The notes: a model not told the origin generated them from the letters alone. DNA of 64,000 nt from Pseudomonas fluorescens (GCF_040448305.1 NZ_CP148752.1:3596001-3660000); one strand, 5' to 3'. Positions 52,712-63,143 are shown, counted from the stretch's first letter. Translations and numbers: made by a program.

Positions 52712-53514
52712 TGCGTGCCTTGTTCCTGATACTCGTGACTGCCGCTGGCTGGTGCTCAGCCGCGGGTGCCGTCGAGGTCAAATACTGGGACCGCCTGCCG
52801 TTGGCCATCCCGCTTACGGTGGGTCAAGAACGCATCTTGATACTGGACGAAGACATCCGTGTCGGGCTGCCCAGTGCGATCGCCAGCAAGCTGCGCGTAC
52901 AGTCCGTCGGTGGGACGGTCTACCTCCGCGCGACGGAAGCCCTTCCCCCTACCCGACTGCAACTGCAGTCGGTGAAATCGGGAGACATCATTCTGATCGA
53001 CATCGAAGCACTCAACGGTAGTGAGTCGCTGGAGCCAGTCAAGATCATCACCCAGACCCAGGCGCCGGATGAGGAAATCGCACGGGGCTCAGCACCTGCA
53101 GCGACCCCGGTACCGGTGGTGCTCACCCGCTATGCGGCGCAGAACCTGTATGCGCCTCTGCGCACGGTGGCGCCACTGCCCGGTGTACGTCGGGTGCCGC
53201 TGAGCGACTCCATCGCCTTCAGCACATTGCTGCCTACCGAACGGGTTTCGATTAAGGGGTTGGCGGCCTGGCGCCTGGGCGACTACTGGGTGACGGCGGT
53301 GAAGATCGTGAATCGCGGACCCGGCAAAGTCACGCTCGACCCGCGTCATCTGCAAGCCACGTTGTACGCCGCTACGTTCCAGCATGCGTACCTCGGCAAC
53401 GCCGGCACGCCCGAAGACACCACCGTGGTCTACCTCGTCACCCGCGGTGGCGACCTGAAGCACGCGTTGCTGCTGCCCCCGCCGACGCCGGAGGCTGCCG
53501 ATCATGAAAGCTAA
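52708..53514 (+). CDS. TIGR03749-family conjugation protein (TraK-like)
   Basis: A 268-residue periplasmic protein with signal peptide (cleavage near SAAGAV) and TraK/secretin-like strands (ERILILDEDIRVGLP, VYLRATEALPPTRLQL). ATG 52708 or 52711; GGAGG upstream. It ends inside the next gene by 11 bp. Outer-membrane core component. Confidence 0.87.
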   Translation: MMRALFLILVTAAGWCSAAGAVEVKYWDRLPLAIPLTVGQERILILDEDIRVGLPSAIASKLRVQSVGGTVYLRATEALPPTRLQLQSVKSGDIILIDIEALNGSESLEPVKIITQTQAPDEEIARGSAPAATPVPVVLTRYAAQNLYAPLRTVAPLPGVRRVPLSDSIAFSTLLPTERVSIKGLAAWRLGDYWVTAVKIVNRGPGKVTLDPRHLQATLYAATFQHAYLGNAGTPEDTTVVYLVTRGGDLKHALLLPPPTPEAADHES

Positions 53515-55012
53515 CAGCCTGCTGAAGTGGCTTGTACCCGGCGTCCTGCTGGGCATTGTCCTAATCATCGGCAAATCCTGGGTGGTCGCACCTGGTAGCC
53601 AGCCAGCTCACGATCCCGACAAGGCAACACTCAGTCCGGAACAGGCAAAGGCTCTGGGCATCGCCGGCGACACTCCGCGCGACACCGTGGCCACGCTGAT
53701 TGGACAGGTCAAGGCGATGCGCAGCGAGATGCTGTCGTTGAAGAAAGGCAACGATGGGCTGCAGACCGAGAACAGCCGGCTACGCACGCGCGAAGGCAAT
53801 ATCGACACCCGCATCCAGAGCACGTTGAGCAGTGTCACTCAGCAGGTCACCGAACAGCGCCAGCAGGCCAATGATGCCCGGCAGAAGGCCGAGCAGCAGC
53901 ATCGCGAAACCCAAGGGCTGCTGTCCAGGCTCAAGGACCAACTCACCGACAAACCTACAACGAAGTCCGACGTGCCCGTGGGCTTTGGTCTCGAGCCAGG
54001 TGACGAGCAGCAATTTTCAGGCGCGCAAGCATCGGCTGACGTGGTGCAGTGGATCGAACCGTCGAATGCGCGCGCCAGCCAAGAGGACACCACGAAAGCC
54101 GGTGGTCCGCTGTCGACACTCACCTCGAAATTCAAGGACTTGCACGGTCTGGACAATAACGCGATCGACCGTGGCCAGGACCACTTGCGTGCCGCTGCCA
54201 AGGGCGAGCGCGACCTGGGAAGCGCCCAAGACCGCACCGAAGGTGCCAGGCCCGTCTACACCATCCCCGAAAACTCGACCTTAATGGGTTCCATCGCCAT
54301 GACCGCCCTGATTGGCCGCGTGCCGGTGGATGGCACGGTGAACGACCCCTATCCGTTCAAGGTGCTGGTGGGTCCGGACAACCTCACCGCCAATGGCATC
54401 GACCTGCCGGACGTAGTCGGCGCAGTGATGAGCGGCACCGCCGCAGGCGACTGGACATTGTCCTGTGTACGCGGCCAGGTTGAATCAATCACCTTTGTCT
54501 TCAGCGACGGCACCGTCCGCACGGTCCCGCAGCCGCAGAAAATCGTCAGCCGTAATCGCACCAGCGCCCAGACATCAGACACCGAGAAAATCCGCGGCGG
54601 CTTGGGCTACATCTCCGACCCCTACGGCATCCCGTGCATCTCCGGCGAACGCCGCTCCAATGCTCAGCAGTACCTGGGGAGCCAGAGCTTGATCACTGCG
54701 GCCGGTGCCGGCTTCGCCGCCGCATTGGGCAGTGAGCAGACCAATACTTCCTTCATCAACTCGGCCAGCGGCAACTTGGGCCTGACCCAGAACAGCGGCA
54801 ACAGCGCGTTGAACTCGGTCATCAGCGGTGGCATTGGCGACATTCGTGAATGGATCAACAAGCTCTACGGTGAAGCCTTCGCGGCCATCTACGTCCCACC
54901 CGGGGCCAAAGTGGCCTTGCACCTGGACCATGAAATCAGCATCGACTACGAACCCAAAGGCCGGAGAGTGAATCATGAAAGCCCATCCGTTTCGGTACTG
55001 GATCTGGATTAG
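53504..55012 (+). CDS. TIGR03752-family conjugation protein (TraB/VirB10-like)
   Basis: A 502-residue protein with an N-terminal transmembrane helix (7-25), a long coiled-coil (about 70-150), then a VirB10-type C-terminal domain (PENSTLMGSIAMTALIGRVP, YIPPGAK-like YVPPGAKVALHLD). It spans inner membrane to outer core. It overlaps the next lipoprotein gene by 38 bp. Confidence 0.9.
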   Translation: MKANSLLKWLVPGVLLGIVLIIGKSWVVAPGSQPAHDPDKATLSPEQAKALGIAGDTPRDTVATLIGQVKAMRSEMLSLKKGNDGLQTENSRLRTREGNIDTRIQSTLSSVTQQVTEQRQQANDARQKAEQQHRETQGLLSRLKDQLTDKPTTKSDVPVGFGLEPGDEQQFSGAQASADVVQWIEPSNARASQEDTTKAGGPLSTLTSKFKDLHGLDNNAIDRGQDHLRAAAKGERDLGSAQDRTEGARPVYTIPENSTLMGSIAMTALIGRVPVDGTVNDPYPFKVLVGPDNLTANGIDLPDVVGAVMSGTAAGDWTLSCVRGQVESITFVFSDGTVRTVPQPQKIVSRNRTSAQTSDTEKIRGGLGYISDPYGIPCISGERRSNAQQYLGSQSLITAAGAGFAAALGSEQTNTSFINSASGNLGLTQNSGNSALNSVISGGIGDIREWINKLYGEAFAAIYVPPGAKVALHLDHEISIDYEPKGRRVNHESPSVSVLDLD

Positions 55013-55394
55013 CCTGCTGCTCAGTCTGCACCTGGCCGGTTGCTCCACCAGCAAAGATGAAATGCTGCCTCATGGCGATCAAACCATGCTCGACATCTGG
55101 AACGGCAGTGGCTCGGTCGGAGCGCAGCAACAGCTGCAGGAGGCTCGCGGCGAACTGCGCAGGTCGGTGCTCGATCCGGAGCGGCTGATTAGCGACCAGA
55201 GTACCTATACCCGCACGGCCGCCAACGAGATCCGCAACCAGTTCCCACGCCTACCCAACCCCGACCTGGTGATGTACGTCTACCCGCACCTCGCCGGCAC
55301 CCAACAGACGCCGGTGCCAGGCTACTCGACGGTGTTCCCGCTGTACGAGAAAGTCCAGTACGCGCTGCCCGGCGAGCGCCTGGAAGATCTGTGA
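54975..55394 (+). CDS. TIGR03751-family conjugation lipoprotein (TraV-like)
   Basis: A 139-residue lipoprotein with lipobox LAGC (Cys near residue 23), NEIRNQFPRLPNPDLVMYVYPHL, and a C-terminus TVFPLYEKVQYALPGE. VirB7/TraV position. The stop overlaps the next start. Confidence 0.87.
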   Translation: MKAHPFRYWIWISLLLSLHLAGCSTSKDEMLPHGDQTMLDIWNGSGSVGAQQQLQEARGELRRSVLDPERLISDQSTYTRTAANEIRNQFPRLPNPDLVMYVYPHLAGTQQTPVPGYSTVFPLYEKVQYALPGERLEDL

Positions 55395-58135
55395 TGGCCG
55401 ATGACACGAGTCGCGACCCACCGCGCTGGAAGCCCTGGCGTTCGACCAAGCGTCGGCGGGCAACCCTTGCCGATGAAGCAGCCCAGTACGCACACAATCC
55501 TAGCTTCGCCGACCACTTGCCCTGGGTCGAGTACCTCGAGGATGAGCTGTGTTTTCTGCTCGACGACAACCGCTCAGTGGGCGCCGTGTTCGAGCTGCAG
55601 CCGATCGGCACCGAGGGCCGTGAGCCCGAGTGGCTGATGGCGGCACGCGACGCCCTGGAAGATGCGCTGCAGGACAGCTTCGACGAGCTTGACCAAGCGC
55701 CCTGGGTGGTGCAGTTCTTCTGCCAGGACGACAGTGACTTTTCCCCGTACCTCGAACGCCTGGAGCGCTACATCGCGCCACGGGCACGAGGCACACCATT
55801 CACCGAGGCCTTCCTCGCGTCGATGCACTGTCACCTCGACGCCATCGCCAAACCGGGCGGACTGTTCGACGACCATGTCGTGTCTCACCTGCCCTGGCGC
55901 GGCAGCAATCGGCGGATTCGGCTAGTGGTCTATCGCTGGCTGGAGGATCAAGGTGACGACGATACGCAGAGCCCGGCTCAGCTGTTGAGCCGGACGTGTG
56001 ACCGTCTGGTGGCCTCGTTGCAGGCCTGCGGGGTCAGCCCGCGGCGTCTAACCGGGCGTGACTTCTACACCTGGTTGTTGCCCTGGTTCAACCCGGCCCC
56101 TGCCCTCACCGGCGAATCACCCGCAGCGTTTTATCGTCAAGTGCCCTACCCCGAAGAGGACGACGGCGATGGACTGCCGCTGCCGTTCGACCACAATTTT
56201 GCCGAGCGACTGTTCTTTCAGGAGCCACGCTCGGATAGCGACCAGGGCCTGTGGTACTTCGATCAGCAACCGCATGCCGTGATGGTGGTCGATAAGCTGC
56301 GCAGACCGCCCCATATCGGTCAGCTGACCGGCGAAACGCGTAAGGGCGAGGCATTGAACGCCTTGTTCGATCAGTTACCCGAGCAGGCCGTCATGTGTTT
56401 GACCTTGGTAATCACGCCTCAGGATGTGCTCGAGGAGCAGCTCAACCGATTGGCGCGCAAAGCCATCGGCGAGAACCTCGCCTCGACCCAAACCCGCCAG
56501 GACGTGGAAGAGGCCCGCGCGCTGATCGGCCGACAACACAAGCTGTACCGCGGCACCTTGGCGCTGTACCTGCGCGGTGCCGATGAACAGCAACTGCGCC
56601 AGTGCTCGACCCAGGCCGCCAACGTGCTGCTCGGCGCCGGCCTGCAGCCGGTGCGCGAGGGCGACGAAGTCGCGGCGTGCAACAGCTACCTGCGCTGGTT
56701 GCCGATGGCCTACAACCCGGCTCGAGACACGCGCAACTGGTACACCCGACTACTGTTTGCTCAGCATGTCGCCAACCTGCTGCCCCTCTGGGGGCGCAGC
56801 ATCGGCACCGGCAATCCGGGCATCACTTTTTTCAACCGTGGTGGTGCGCCCTTGTCGTTCGACCCGCTGTCGCGTTTCGACCGCTCCATGAATGGCCACC
56901 TGCTGTTGTTCGGTCCGACCGGCGCCGGCAAGTCGGCCACCTTGGTTTCGATATTGATGCAGGTCATGGCCGTGTATCGACCGCGGCTGTTCATTGTCGA
57001 AGCAGGCAACTCCTTTGGCCTGCAGGGCGACTACTTCGCTACCCTTGGGCTATCCGTCAACAAGGTTCAGCTCAAACCCGGCAGTGGCTTGAGCTTGGCG
57101 CCTTTCGCCGATGCTCGCCGTCTGATCGAACACCCCGATCAGGTGGCCAGCCTGTTGACCGAGGACCTGGATGAAACCGAGACGGACAGTGATGAGCAAC
57201 GCGACGTGCTGGGCGAGCTGGAAATCACTGCCCGCCTGATGATCACCGGCGGCGAAGCCAAGGAAGAGGCGCGGCTGACCCGGGCAGACCGCAGCCTGAT
57301 CCGCGAGTGCATCTTGGATGCCGCCAGACACTGCGCGGCCACCGAGCAGCAGGTCATGACACGCCACGTTCGCGATGCACTGCGCCACGTCGCCAGCGAC
57401 GCCCATCTGCCCGATAAGCGTCGCGAGCGGGCGCAGGAGATGGCCGAGTCCATCGACCTGTTCTGCCAAGGCTTCGAGGGTGCCCTCTTCGACCGGCCAG
57501 GCACACCCTGGCCAGAAAGCGATGTGACGATCGTCGACCTCGCCACCTATGCCCGTGAGGGCTACGAGGCGCAGATGTCGATCAGTTACATCAGCCTGAT
57601 GAACACGGTGAACAACCTCGCCGAACGCGATCAGTACCTCGGTCGCCCGATCATCATGGTCACCGACGAAGGCCACATCATCACCAAGAACCCGCTGCTG
57701 GCGCCGTTTGTGGTCAAGGGCACCAAGATGTGGCGCAAACTCGGCGCGTGGTTCTGGATGGCGACGCAGAACCTGGCCGACTTCCCCGATGCAGCCCAGA
57801 CCATGCTCAACATGATCGAGTGGTGGATCTGTCTGAACATGCCACCGGCAGAAATTGAAGAGATTGCCCGCTTTAAAAAGCTCACATCCGCTCAGAAGGC
57901 CCTACTGCTTTCCGCGAGCAAGGCCTCGGGCAAATACACCGAGGGCGTGGTCCTGTCGAAGAACCTGGAGACGTTGTTTCGCGCGGTGCCGCCGAGCCTG
58001 TACCTCGCCCTGGCCATGACCGAGCCCGAGGAAAAAGCTCAGCGCTGGCGACTGATGGAACAGCACCAACAGTCCGAGCTGGACGCCGCCCTCCAGGTCG
58101 CGGCGGAGATCGATCGGTTGCGCGGCATGTCGTGA
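55394..58135 (+). CDS. TIGR03744-family VirB4-like conjugation ATPase
   Basis: A 913-residue ATPase. The CagE/VirB4 N-terminal domain is followed by Walker A LLFGPTGAGKSATLV and Walker B IIMVTDEGHIITK. ATG 55394 overlaps the lipoprotein stop; a GTG at 55391 is also in frame. It powers pilus assembly and substrate passage. Confidence 0.93.
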   Translation: MADDTSRDPPRWKPWRSTKRRRATLADEAAQYAHNPSFADHLPWVEYLEDELCFLLDDNRSVGAVFELQPIGTEGREPEWLMAARDALEDALQDSFDELDQAPWVVQFFCQDDSDFSPYLERLERYIAPRARGTPFTEAFLASMHCHLDAIAKPGGLFDDHVVSHLPWRGSNRRIRLVVYRWLEDQGDDDTQSPAQLLSRTCDRLVASLQACGVSPRRLTGRDFYTWLLPWFNPAPALTGESPAAFYRQVPYPEEDDGDGLPLPFDHNFAERLFFQEPRSDSDQGLWYFDQQPHAVMVVDKLRRPPHIGQLTGETRKGEALNALFDQLPEQAVMCLTLVITPQDVLEEQLNRLARKAIGENLASTQTRQDVEEARALIGRQHKLYRGTLALYLRGADEQQLRQCSTQAANVLLGAGLQPVREGDEVAACNSYLRWLPMAYNPARDTRNWYTRLLFAQHVANLLPLWGRSIGTGNPGITFFNRGGAPLSFDPLSRFDRSMNGHLLLFGPTGAGKSATLVSILMQVMAVYRPRLFIVEAGNSFGLQGDYFATLGLSVNKVQLKPGSGLSLAPFADARRLIEHPDQVASLLTEDLDETETDSDEQRDVLGELEITARLMITGGEAKEEARLTRADRSLIRECILDAARHCAATEQQVMTRHVRDALRHVASDAHLPDKRRERAQEMAESIDLFCQGFEGALFDRPGTPWPESDVTIVDLATYAREGYEAQMSISYISLMNTVNNLAERDQYLGRPIIMVTDEGHIITKNPLLAPFVVKGTKMWRKLGAWFWMATQNLADFPDAAQTMLNMIEWWICLNMPPAEIEEIARFKKLTSAQKALLLSASKASGKYTEGVVLSKNLETLFRAVPPSLYLALAMTEPEEKAQRWRLMEQHQQSELDAALQVAAEIDRLRGMS

Positions 58136-58305
58136 ACACCCGAGCGCCGGCGACTTTCAAAAGACTTTCAATCAACAAAAATCGGCATAAGCACATTTGT
58201 ACTCCTTCGGTGATTTTGCACAATTCGCGGCCCTCAACCCGGTGACTGACAAAACCGATCACTCCGGCCTCGGTTTGTCCGCCGTCCTATTCGGTCGGAT
58301 CCTGG
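58136..58305. other. Gap where a TIGR03757-type gene is often found
   Basis: A 170-bp gap. In the order I remember for this ICE class a small thioredoxin-like TIGR03757 protein precedes TIGR03756; I find no frame resembling it. The stretch may be the scar of its loss or simply leader sequence. Confidence 0.35.
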
Positions 58306-59337
58306 ATGCTGAAGCTTGGCGCACGGATGCACACCGCTGCCACATGTCGAGCGCTGCCCATGATCGTGACCGCCACCACCCGCTGCAGATCGCCAAAGTC
58401 CAGGAAGATTGGCCGTGGCCGAGCCTTCACCGCGGCTGCACTGCTCGTCGCGGCCGAGCAGTGCGCGGCACTGACTACCCCCACCATCATCGCCTCCGTC
58501 ACTTCGCTGCAGTGCCTGGAGTACCGAGTCGTCGGGATCTGCTTCTGGCTGCTCTGTACACCGTTTGGCTGCACGGTGAAGACCTCGCCCAAGGTCCGCC
58601 ACTTTATTCCCGAGTTGGTGGTATCGAGCTATTCCGACACAGGCGGCAATCCCTGGGACGAGGTGTCCGCACTGTCGATGCCCACACCGGCGTCACAAGG
58701 GGGTGGCAACCTGATCACGCCTTCGAAGCAGCGCGATAATCTGCCCCGGTTCAAGAATGTCGACGGCATCGGGCATCCCGGCGGTTCGGCGTTGACAGCC
58801 TTTGCGCATGGCTTCGGCTATGCGTGCCCAAGTGGGGCGACTCCCCTTGCGCCATACTACCTCAGCACGCTCGACCCGCTGGCCTGGCGTCAGGCCGTTC
58901 CCGAATCCATCTACCCACAAGCGCTCATTCCGGGCATGCGCGAGATTGGCAGCCAGGCACTTAGGAACATGTGGGGCAGTGTCTATCCGCGGCACGGATT
59001 TCTGGTGCAGCCTGACGACTTCAAAGCATCCGCCGTCATGGCCCAGCGTGCCAGCGACTTCATCACGCGCGTCGGCCAACCGCATGTCTACCTGCCGCTG
59101 CAGACGATGCCATCTCCCGGCTATTGGCCGCCGCAGCCGATGATGGAGAACAACATCAACAACCACCGCTGGCAATTGCTCGCCCCGGTGATCCAGACCA
59201 CCTGCGCCATCTTCCCCAGCCCGACGATCCAGAGCGCCGACGGCGCCTATGCCTGGTCGCTTTGGCGCCCTTACCACTGCTGCCAGCGGATGGGCCAGAC
59301 CTTCCTGTTCAGCATCGACTTTGATGGAGGCCAATGA
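58306..59337 (+). CDS. TIGR03756-family conjugation protein (TraU-like)
   Basis: A 343-residue exported protein, recognised from CLEYRVVGICFWLLCTPFGC and KVRHFIPELVVSSYSDTG. The N-terminus is odd: before the signal-like AFTAAALLVAAEQCAAL lie about 35 extra basic residues, so the real start may be the ATG at 58360 or a lost upstream site. Paired Cys residues suggest disulphides. Confidence 0.85.
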   Translation: MLKLGARMHTAATCRALPMIVTATTRCRSPKSRKIGRGRAFTAAALLVAAEQCAALTTPTIIASVTSLQCLEYRVVGICFWLLCTPFGCTVKTSPKVRHFIPELVVSSYSDTGGNPWDEVSALSMPTPASQGGGNLITPSKQRDNLPRFKNVDGIGHPGGSALTAFAHGFGYACPSGATPLAPYYLSTLDPLAWRQAVPESIYPQALIPGMREIGSQALRNMWGSVYPRHGFLVQPDDFKASAVMAQRASDFITRVGQPHVYLPLQTMPSPGYWPPQPMMENNINNHRWQLLAPVIQTTCAIFPSPTIQSADGAYAWSLWRPYHCCQRMGQTFLFSIDFDGGQ

Positions 59338-60692
59338 TGAATAACCTCTCGCTCGGGTTGGTGTGCGCCCTCGTAAGTGCCGTCGGCTATGCCGCAGAAA
59401 ACGGCTACCACCTTGGTGACCAGGCCCAGGTCCTGGATGACCGCGTGATGTACACCATTGGCGGCGGATCGGCGACGGGGTCCCCCTCCTCGCTCTACCG
59501 CCCCAATGGCCTTGGCGTGGGCATGTCCTGGCGCGCGAACATGATGTGCGGAAACATGAACCTCTCCAACACTCTGCAGAATCAGCTCAATGGCGCCACC
59601 CAAGGCTTCCAGCAGATCATGGGCAATGTGATCGAGAATGCCACACAGGCCGTGATGTCTCTGCCGGCGATGATCATTCAGCGCGCCAATCCCGGTCTGT
59701 ATGAGCTGCTGAGCAACGGCGTACTGCAGGGGCGCATCGACTTTGACCGCTCAAAGCTCACCTGCCAGGCGATGGCGGCCAAAATGGCCGACAAGGTGGA
59801 CCAGGCCGGTTGGGGCGCACTGGCGCAGAACCAGGAGATGCAGAAAAACCTCGAGCAGTCCGACGGTGATGCTGTGGTGGCGGTGAAGGACACCGAATCG
59901 AACAACGGCAACAACGGTGTCAGCTGGGTCGGTGGGCAGAAAGCGGGGGGTAACGGTCAGGAACCCATACGGGTGACCTCGGACGTCGTTAAGGCAGGCT
60001 ACAACCTACTGCACAACCGAACGGTCGAGGACGCATCGGCCGTCGGTTCCGGTTGCCAGAATGGTGCGATTTGCCAGGCCTGGTCGAGCCCCGAAGAGGC
60101 CTCCGCATGGGCCACCCGCGTGCTTGGTGAAACCGAGGTGGCGACCTGCGACGACTGCGAGACGCTGCGCGTTACCGCCGGGACAGGCCTCTCGCCGCTG
60201 ATCCAGGAAACCTACACAGAACACCTTGAGGGTCTGCAACGAATGTTGTCGGGCACCGAGCAACCCACGCCGGAGAACCTTGGCAAAGTCTCCAGTCCTT
60301 TGCTGCAGGTCTCACGAGGCGTCATCGAGGGCCTGCGCGACGATCCCGACCAGAACCTGCTAGCCCGGCGCCTGGCCAGCGAGACCGCGCTGTCGAGCAT
60401 TATCTACAAGTCGATGCTGCTGCAGCGCACACTCCTTGCCGGCAGTCATGAACCTAATGTCGCGTCGGCGCAGCCCGCCACCCACGCCCTCAACGGTAAC
60501 GTCGAAATGCTGGAGCGCGAGATACGCCTGCTGCAAACGGAGCTGCAGGTACGCCAGTCGCTGGCCACCAACACCGCCAGCCTGGTCCTCGATCGCCACG
60601 CCGGCGGCGCCGACGCTTCCCGGAGCATCGATCAGCGCGATCCTGAGTCGGACCGGCTGCACCGCGCGGACCAGGGGAGGAGCACACCATGA
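59334..60692 (+). CDS. TIGR03755-family conjugation protein (TraH-like)
   Basis: A 452-residue exported protein with a short signal peptide (cleavage near GYAAEN), GVGMSWRANMMCGNMNLSNT, a CDDCETLRV pair and a helical C-terminus (MLEREIRLLQTELQVRQSL). It overlaps TIGR03756 by 4 bp and the next gene by 4 bp. Likely role in pilus assembly. Confidence 0.87.
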   Translation: MMNNLSLGLVCALVSAVGYAAENGYHLGDQAQVLDDRVMYTIGGGSATGSPSSLYRPNGLGVGMSWRANMMCGNMNLSNTLQNQLNGATQGFQQIMGNVIENATQAVMSLPAMIIQRANPGLYELLSNGVLQGRIDFDRSKLTCQAMAAKMADKVDQAGWGALAQNQEMQKNLEQSDGDAVVAVKDTESNNGNNGVSWVGGQKAGGNGQEPIRVTSDVVKAGYNLLHNRTVEDASAVGSGCQNGAICQAWSSPEEASAWATRVLGETEVATCDDCETLRVTAGTGLSPLIQETYTEHLEGLQRMLSGTEQPTPENLGKVSSPLLQVSRGVIEGLRDDPDQNLLARRLASETALSSIIYKSMLLQRTLLAGSHEPNVASAQPATHALNGNVEMLEREIRLLQTELQVRQSLATNTASLVLDRHAGGADASRSIDQRDPESDRLHRADQGRSTP

Positions 60693-60994
60693 AGTTGTTT
60701 ACTGTGAAGTCCACTCTTGCACATGTGCTGCTAATCCTCAGCGCCATGGCCTTGATGCTCCTGATTGCCTGGATGGCGCTGCAGCTGACAGGTGCCCAGC
60801 TTGATTGGTTCGGGCAGGCGCGCACCGCTACGCCCTACCTCGCCTCCTGGCGTGCCCTGCTGTATGCCCTGATCCTCGCAGGCTGGACCGCGGCGTTGCG
60901 CTTGCGGCCGGCGCCTGCAGACCAGCAACGGCTCAAACGCCTGGGACTGATCGGCTTCAGCTCAATCATCCTGGTCGAACTGTTTCGCGTGTGA
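60689..60994 (+). CDS. Small membrane protein of the transfer operon
   Basis: A 101-residue protein with three hydrophobic segments (about 10-32, 50-67, 82-99). Unnamed; located between TIGR03755 and TraG as in related ICEs. It overlaps the previous gene by 4 bp. Confidence 0.7.
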   Translation: MKLFTVKSTLAHVLLILSAMALMLLIAWMALQLTGAQLDWFGQARTATPYLASWRALLYALILAGWTAALRLRPAPADQQRLKRLGLIGFSSIILVELFRV

Positions 60995-61003
60995 GGTGCA
61001 ATC

Positions 61004-62542
61004 ATGAGCATGAGCACCAACAGCTACCTCGAGTACTACCTGTCGCTGTTGGCCTGGATCATCAACAACGGCATCTGGAACACACTGGCAGACACTGGGC
61101 TGTTCGCCGCGCCCTTTGGTGCGATCATCCTGCAGGAATGGCTGTCCGCTCGCCAACAAGGCGCTGACGAGGGCAACAAGGGCTTGCTGTCGATCCCTCG
61201 CATCGAGAACCGGTTGTGGATGAGTTACGTGGTCATCCTGTTTGGCTGCATGCCGTTTTTTCCGCTGAACCTGTCCTCCGTGACCTTCGACGATACGGCG
61301 AGCCAACGCTGTGGTATTTCCATGATCAAGCCCGCCGAAACGGCCTGGGGCACAACCTTCAACACCATCGGCGAGAAATCAGCGAATGTGCCGGTGTGGT
61401 GGTTCCTCGTGCATGCCATGAGCAAAGGCATCACGGCGGCCGCTACCGCGTCGATTCCATGCGCGCCTGACATCCGCGCGATGCGCATGGAAATCGACAG
61501 CTCGCGTATCAACGACCAGGTCCTGCTGCAGGAAGTCGCCGACTTCACCCGGGATTGTTACGGCTACTCGCGCTCGCGGTTGTTCACCAATCGCCCCGAA
61601 CTGGACGAGTCGCAGAGCTACGACGCGTCCTGGATTGGCTCGACGTACTTACTCAACACGACGGGCTACTACGACATCGACCGCTCGCGCACACCCAGGG
61701 TCGATTGGCCGTACGACGAGAACCGGGATACCTCCCTGCCCCGGCTCGACAACGGCGCCGGTTACCCTACCTGCAAGCAATGGTGGAGCGATACTACGGT
61801 CGGGCTGCGTGATCGTCTGGTTGCCGAAGTCGATCCGTCGCTGATGTCGAGTCTGCGCGGCTGGCTGACCGGGCGTACGAGCACCGAGATCGAAGACGCC
61901 ACCCTTCGCGAATTGGTGAGCCCACGGCAGCAATCGTTGAGCATGGCGCCAGGACAGGTGTACCAGGATTACGGCAGCAGGGCCCGTGGCGGATCACTGA
62001 CGCAAGGACTCAACAACCTGGCCACGAACACTGGGCTGGCCCTGGGCTCGTTCAGCAATTTCCCGGCGATGAATGCGTTGCGCGCCGCACTACCGATGGT
62101 CCAGGCCTTTCTGATCATGGGCACGATCATCAGCTTGCCGCTGGTACTGCTGATCAGCACCTATCAGCTCAAGGCGCTGATGACTGTCACGTTCGCGCTG
62201 TTTACCCTGCACATGCTGACGTTCTGGTGGGAGCTCGCACGCTGGATCGACTCAAGCATGCTGGAGACGCTGTACAACCAGGTGTCTGCCACAGACCAGA
62301 CGCTGTTGTCGTTGCCGACGGCAGGGTTCATGGACGGGACGGTAACCGCGCAAGTGATCGAGTACGTGATGGGTGCGATGTTTGTAGTGCTACCAATGAT
62401 TTTTATCGGTTCGATGAGTTGGGCGGGGTACAACGTGGGCAGTGGCGTCCAAACACTCCTCACTCGAGGAACAGAAGCTGCTCAGGTCCAAGCAGAGAAG
62501 GGATCCTCTCAGCTCATGTCTGGAGCCCGAAGGTTAAAATAG
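61004..62542 (+). CDS. traG: TraG-N-type conjugation membrane protein
   Basis: A 512-residue polytopic protein matching the TraG N-terminal family: YYLSLLAWIINNGIWNTLAD start, VPVWWFLVHAMSKGITAA, TRDCYGYSRS, and C-terminal transmembrane segments (PMVQAFLIMGTIISLPLVLL). It takes part in pilus assembly and mating-pair stabilisation. Last gene of the plus-strand transfer operon; convergent with DUF3742. Confidence 0.88.
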   Translation: MSMSTNSYLEYYLSLLAWIINNGIWNTLADTGLFAAPFGAIILQEWLSARQQGADEGNKGLLSIPRIENRLWMSYVVILFGCMPFFPLNLSSVTFDDTASQRCGISMIKPAETAWGTTFNTIGEKSANVPVWWFLVHAMSKGITAAATASIPCAPDIRAMRMEIDSSRINDQVLLQEVADFTRDCYGYSRSRLFTNRPELDESQSYDASWIGSTYLLNTTGYYDIDRSRTPRVDWPYDENRDTSLPRLDNGAGYPTCKQWWSDTTVGLRDRLVAEVDPSLMSSLRGWLTGRTSTEIEDATLRELVSPRQQSLSMAPGQVYQDYGSRARGGSLTQGLNNLATNTGLALGSFSNFPAMNALRAALPMVQAFLIMGTIISLPLVLLISTYQLKALMTVTFALFTLHMLTFWWELARWIDSSMLETLYNQVSATDQTLLSLPTAGFMDGTVTAQVIEYVMGAMFVVLPMIFIGSMSWAGYNVGSGVQTLLTRGTEAAQVQAEKGSSQLMSGARRLK

Positions 62543-62546
62543 CCTG

Positions 62547-62903
62547 TTATCTGAGCGCCCCATTGTCGTCGTACAGCTCGGGATACTTGAGTTGATGTTG
62601 GGGGTGGCTCACTTCGTGAATACGAGGTTGCTTATCAGCACTAATGGGCAGAGCTGCAATGGTCCACAGAGCAACCATCCCGATCGCCAGGGTAAGCGCG
62701 ACTGATGCAACCGCAAGCACGAATATCAACCTAAAAATCTGCACGCCGATTTGGCGATATTTGAGCGGCACGGAAGCCAACATGCTGGACTGCAAAACTG
62801 TCGTTTCGAGTTGGCGGAGCAGCCGACCAGCACGCACCGCGGCACGAACTAAATACTTGCCGACAGGGGTACGGCTCGAAGTAGAAGACGTTGGAACACT
62901 CAT
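62547..62903 (-). CDS. DUF3742-family protein
   Basis: A 118-residue DUF3742 protein (RLIFVLAVASVALTLAIG helix in the middle, PELYDDNGALR end). It is commonly encoded convergent to TraG and near the relaxase in this ICE class. It has one or two membrane helices. Function unknown. Confidence 0.82.
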   Translation of the reverse strand: MSVPTSSTSSRTPVGKYLVRAAVRAGRLLRQLETTVLQSSMLASVPLKYRQIGVQIFRLIFVLAVASVALTLAIGMVALWTIAALPISADKQPRIHEVSHPQHQLKYPELYDDNGALR

Positions 62904-63143
62904 TTAATGCCTCCCTTTTCTTCTCTGCACTCGCGGCCAAGGATCCACCGAGAGTTTGGATCCAAGCCTTAGCTTACTCCTCTCCCGCTGATTTCCATGA
63001 CCGTTGATCACCTGGACTGCGCTGATAATGGCGAGTGGAGCTATATGGATCTGGGCCGCTCATTCAAACAAAAAACATCGTTGACGCTATGCCGATCCGC
63101 TTGATACACCAACTGGGCAATCGCTGGTTTTCCAGCACCCCAG
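62904..63143. other. Gap before pseudoknot RNA copy B
   Basis: These 240 bp contain no gene. The DUF3742 promoter must lie here on the minus strand. No terminator seen. Confidence 0.4.
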
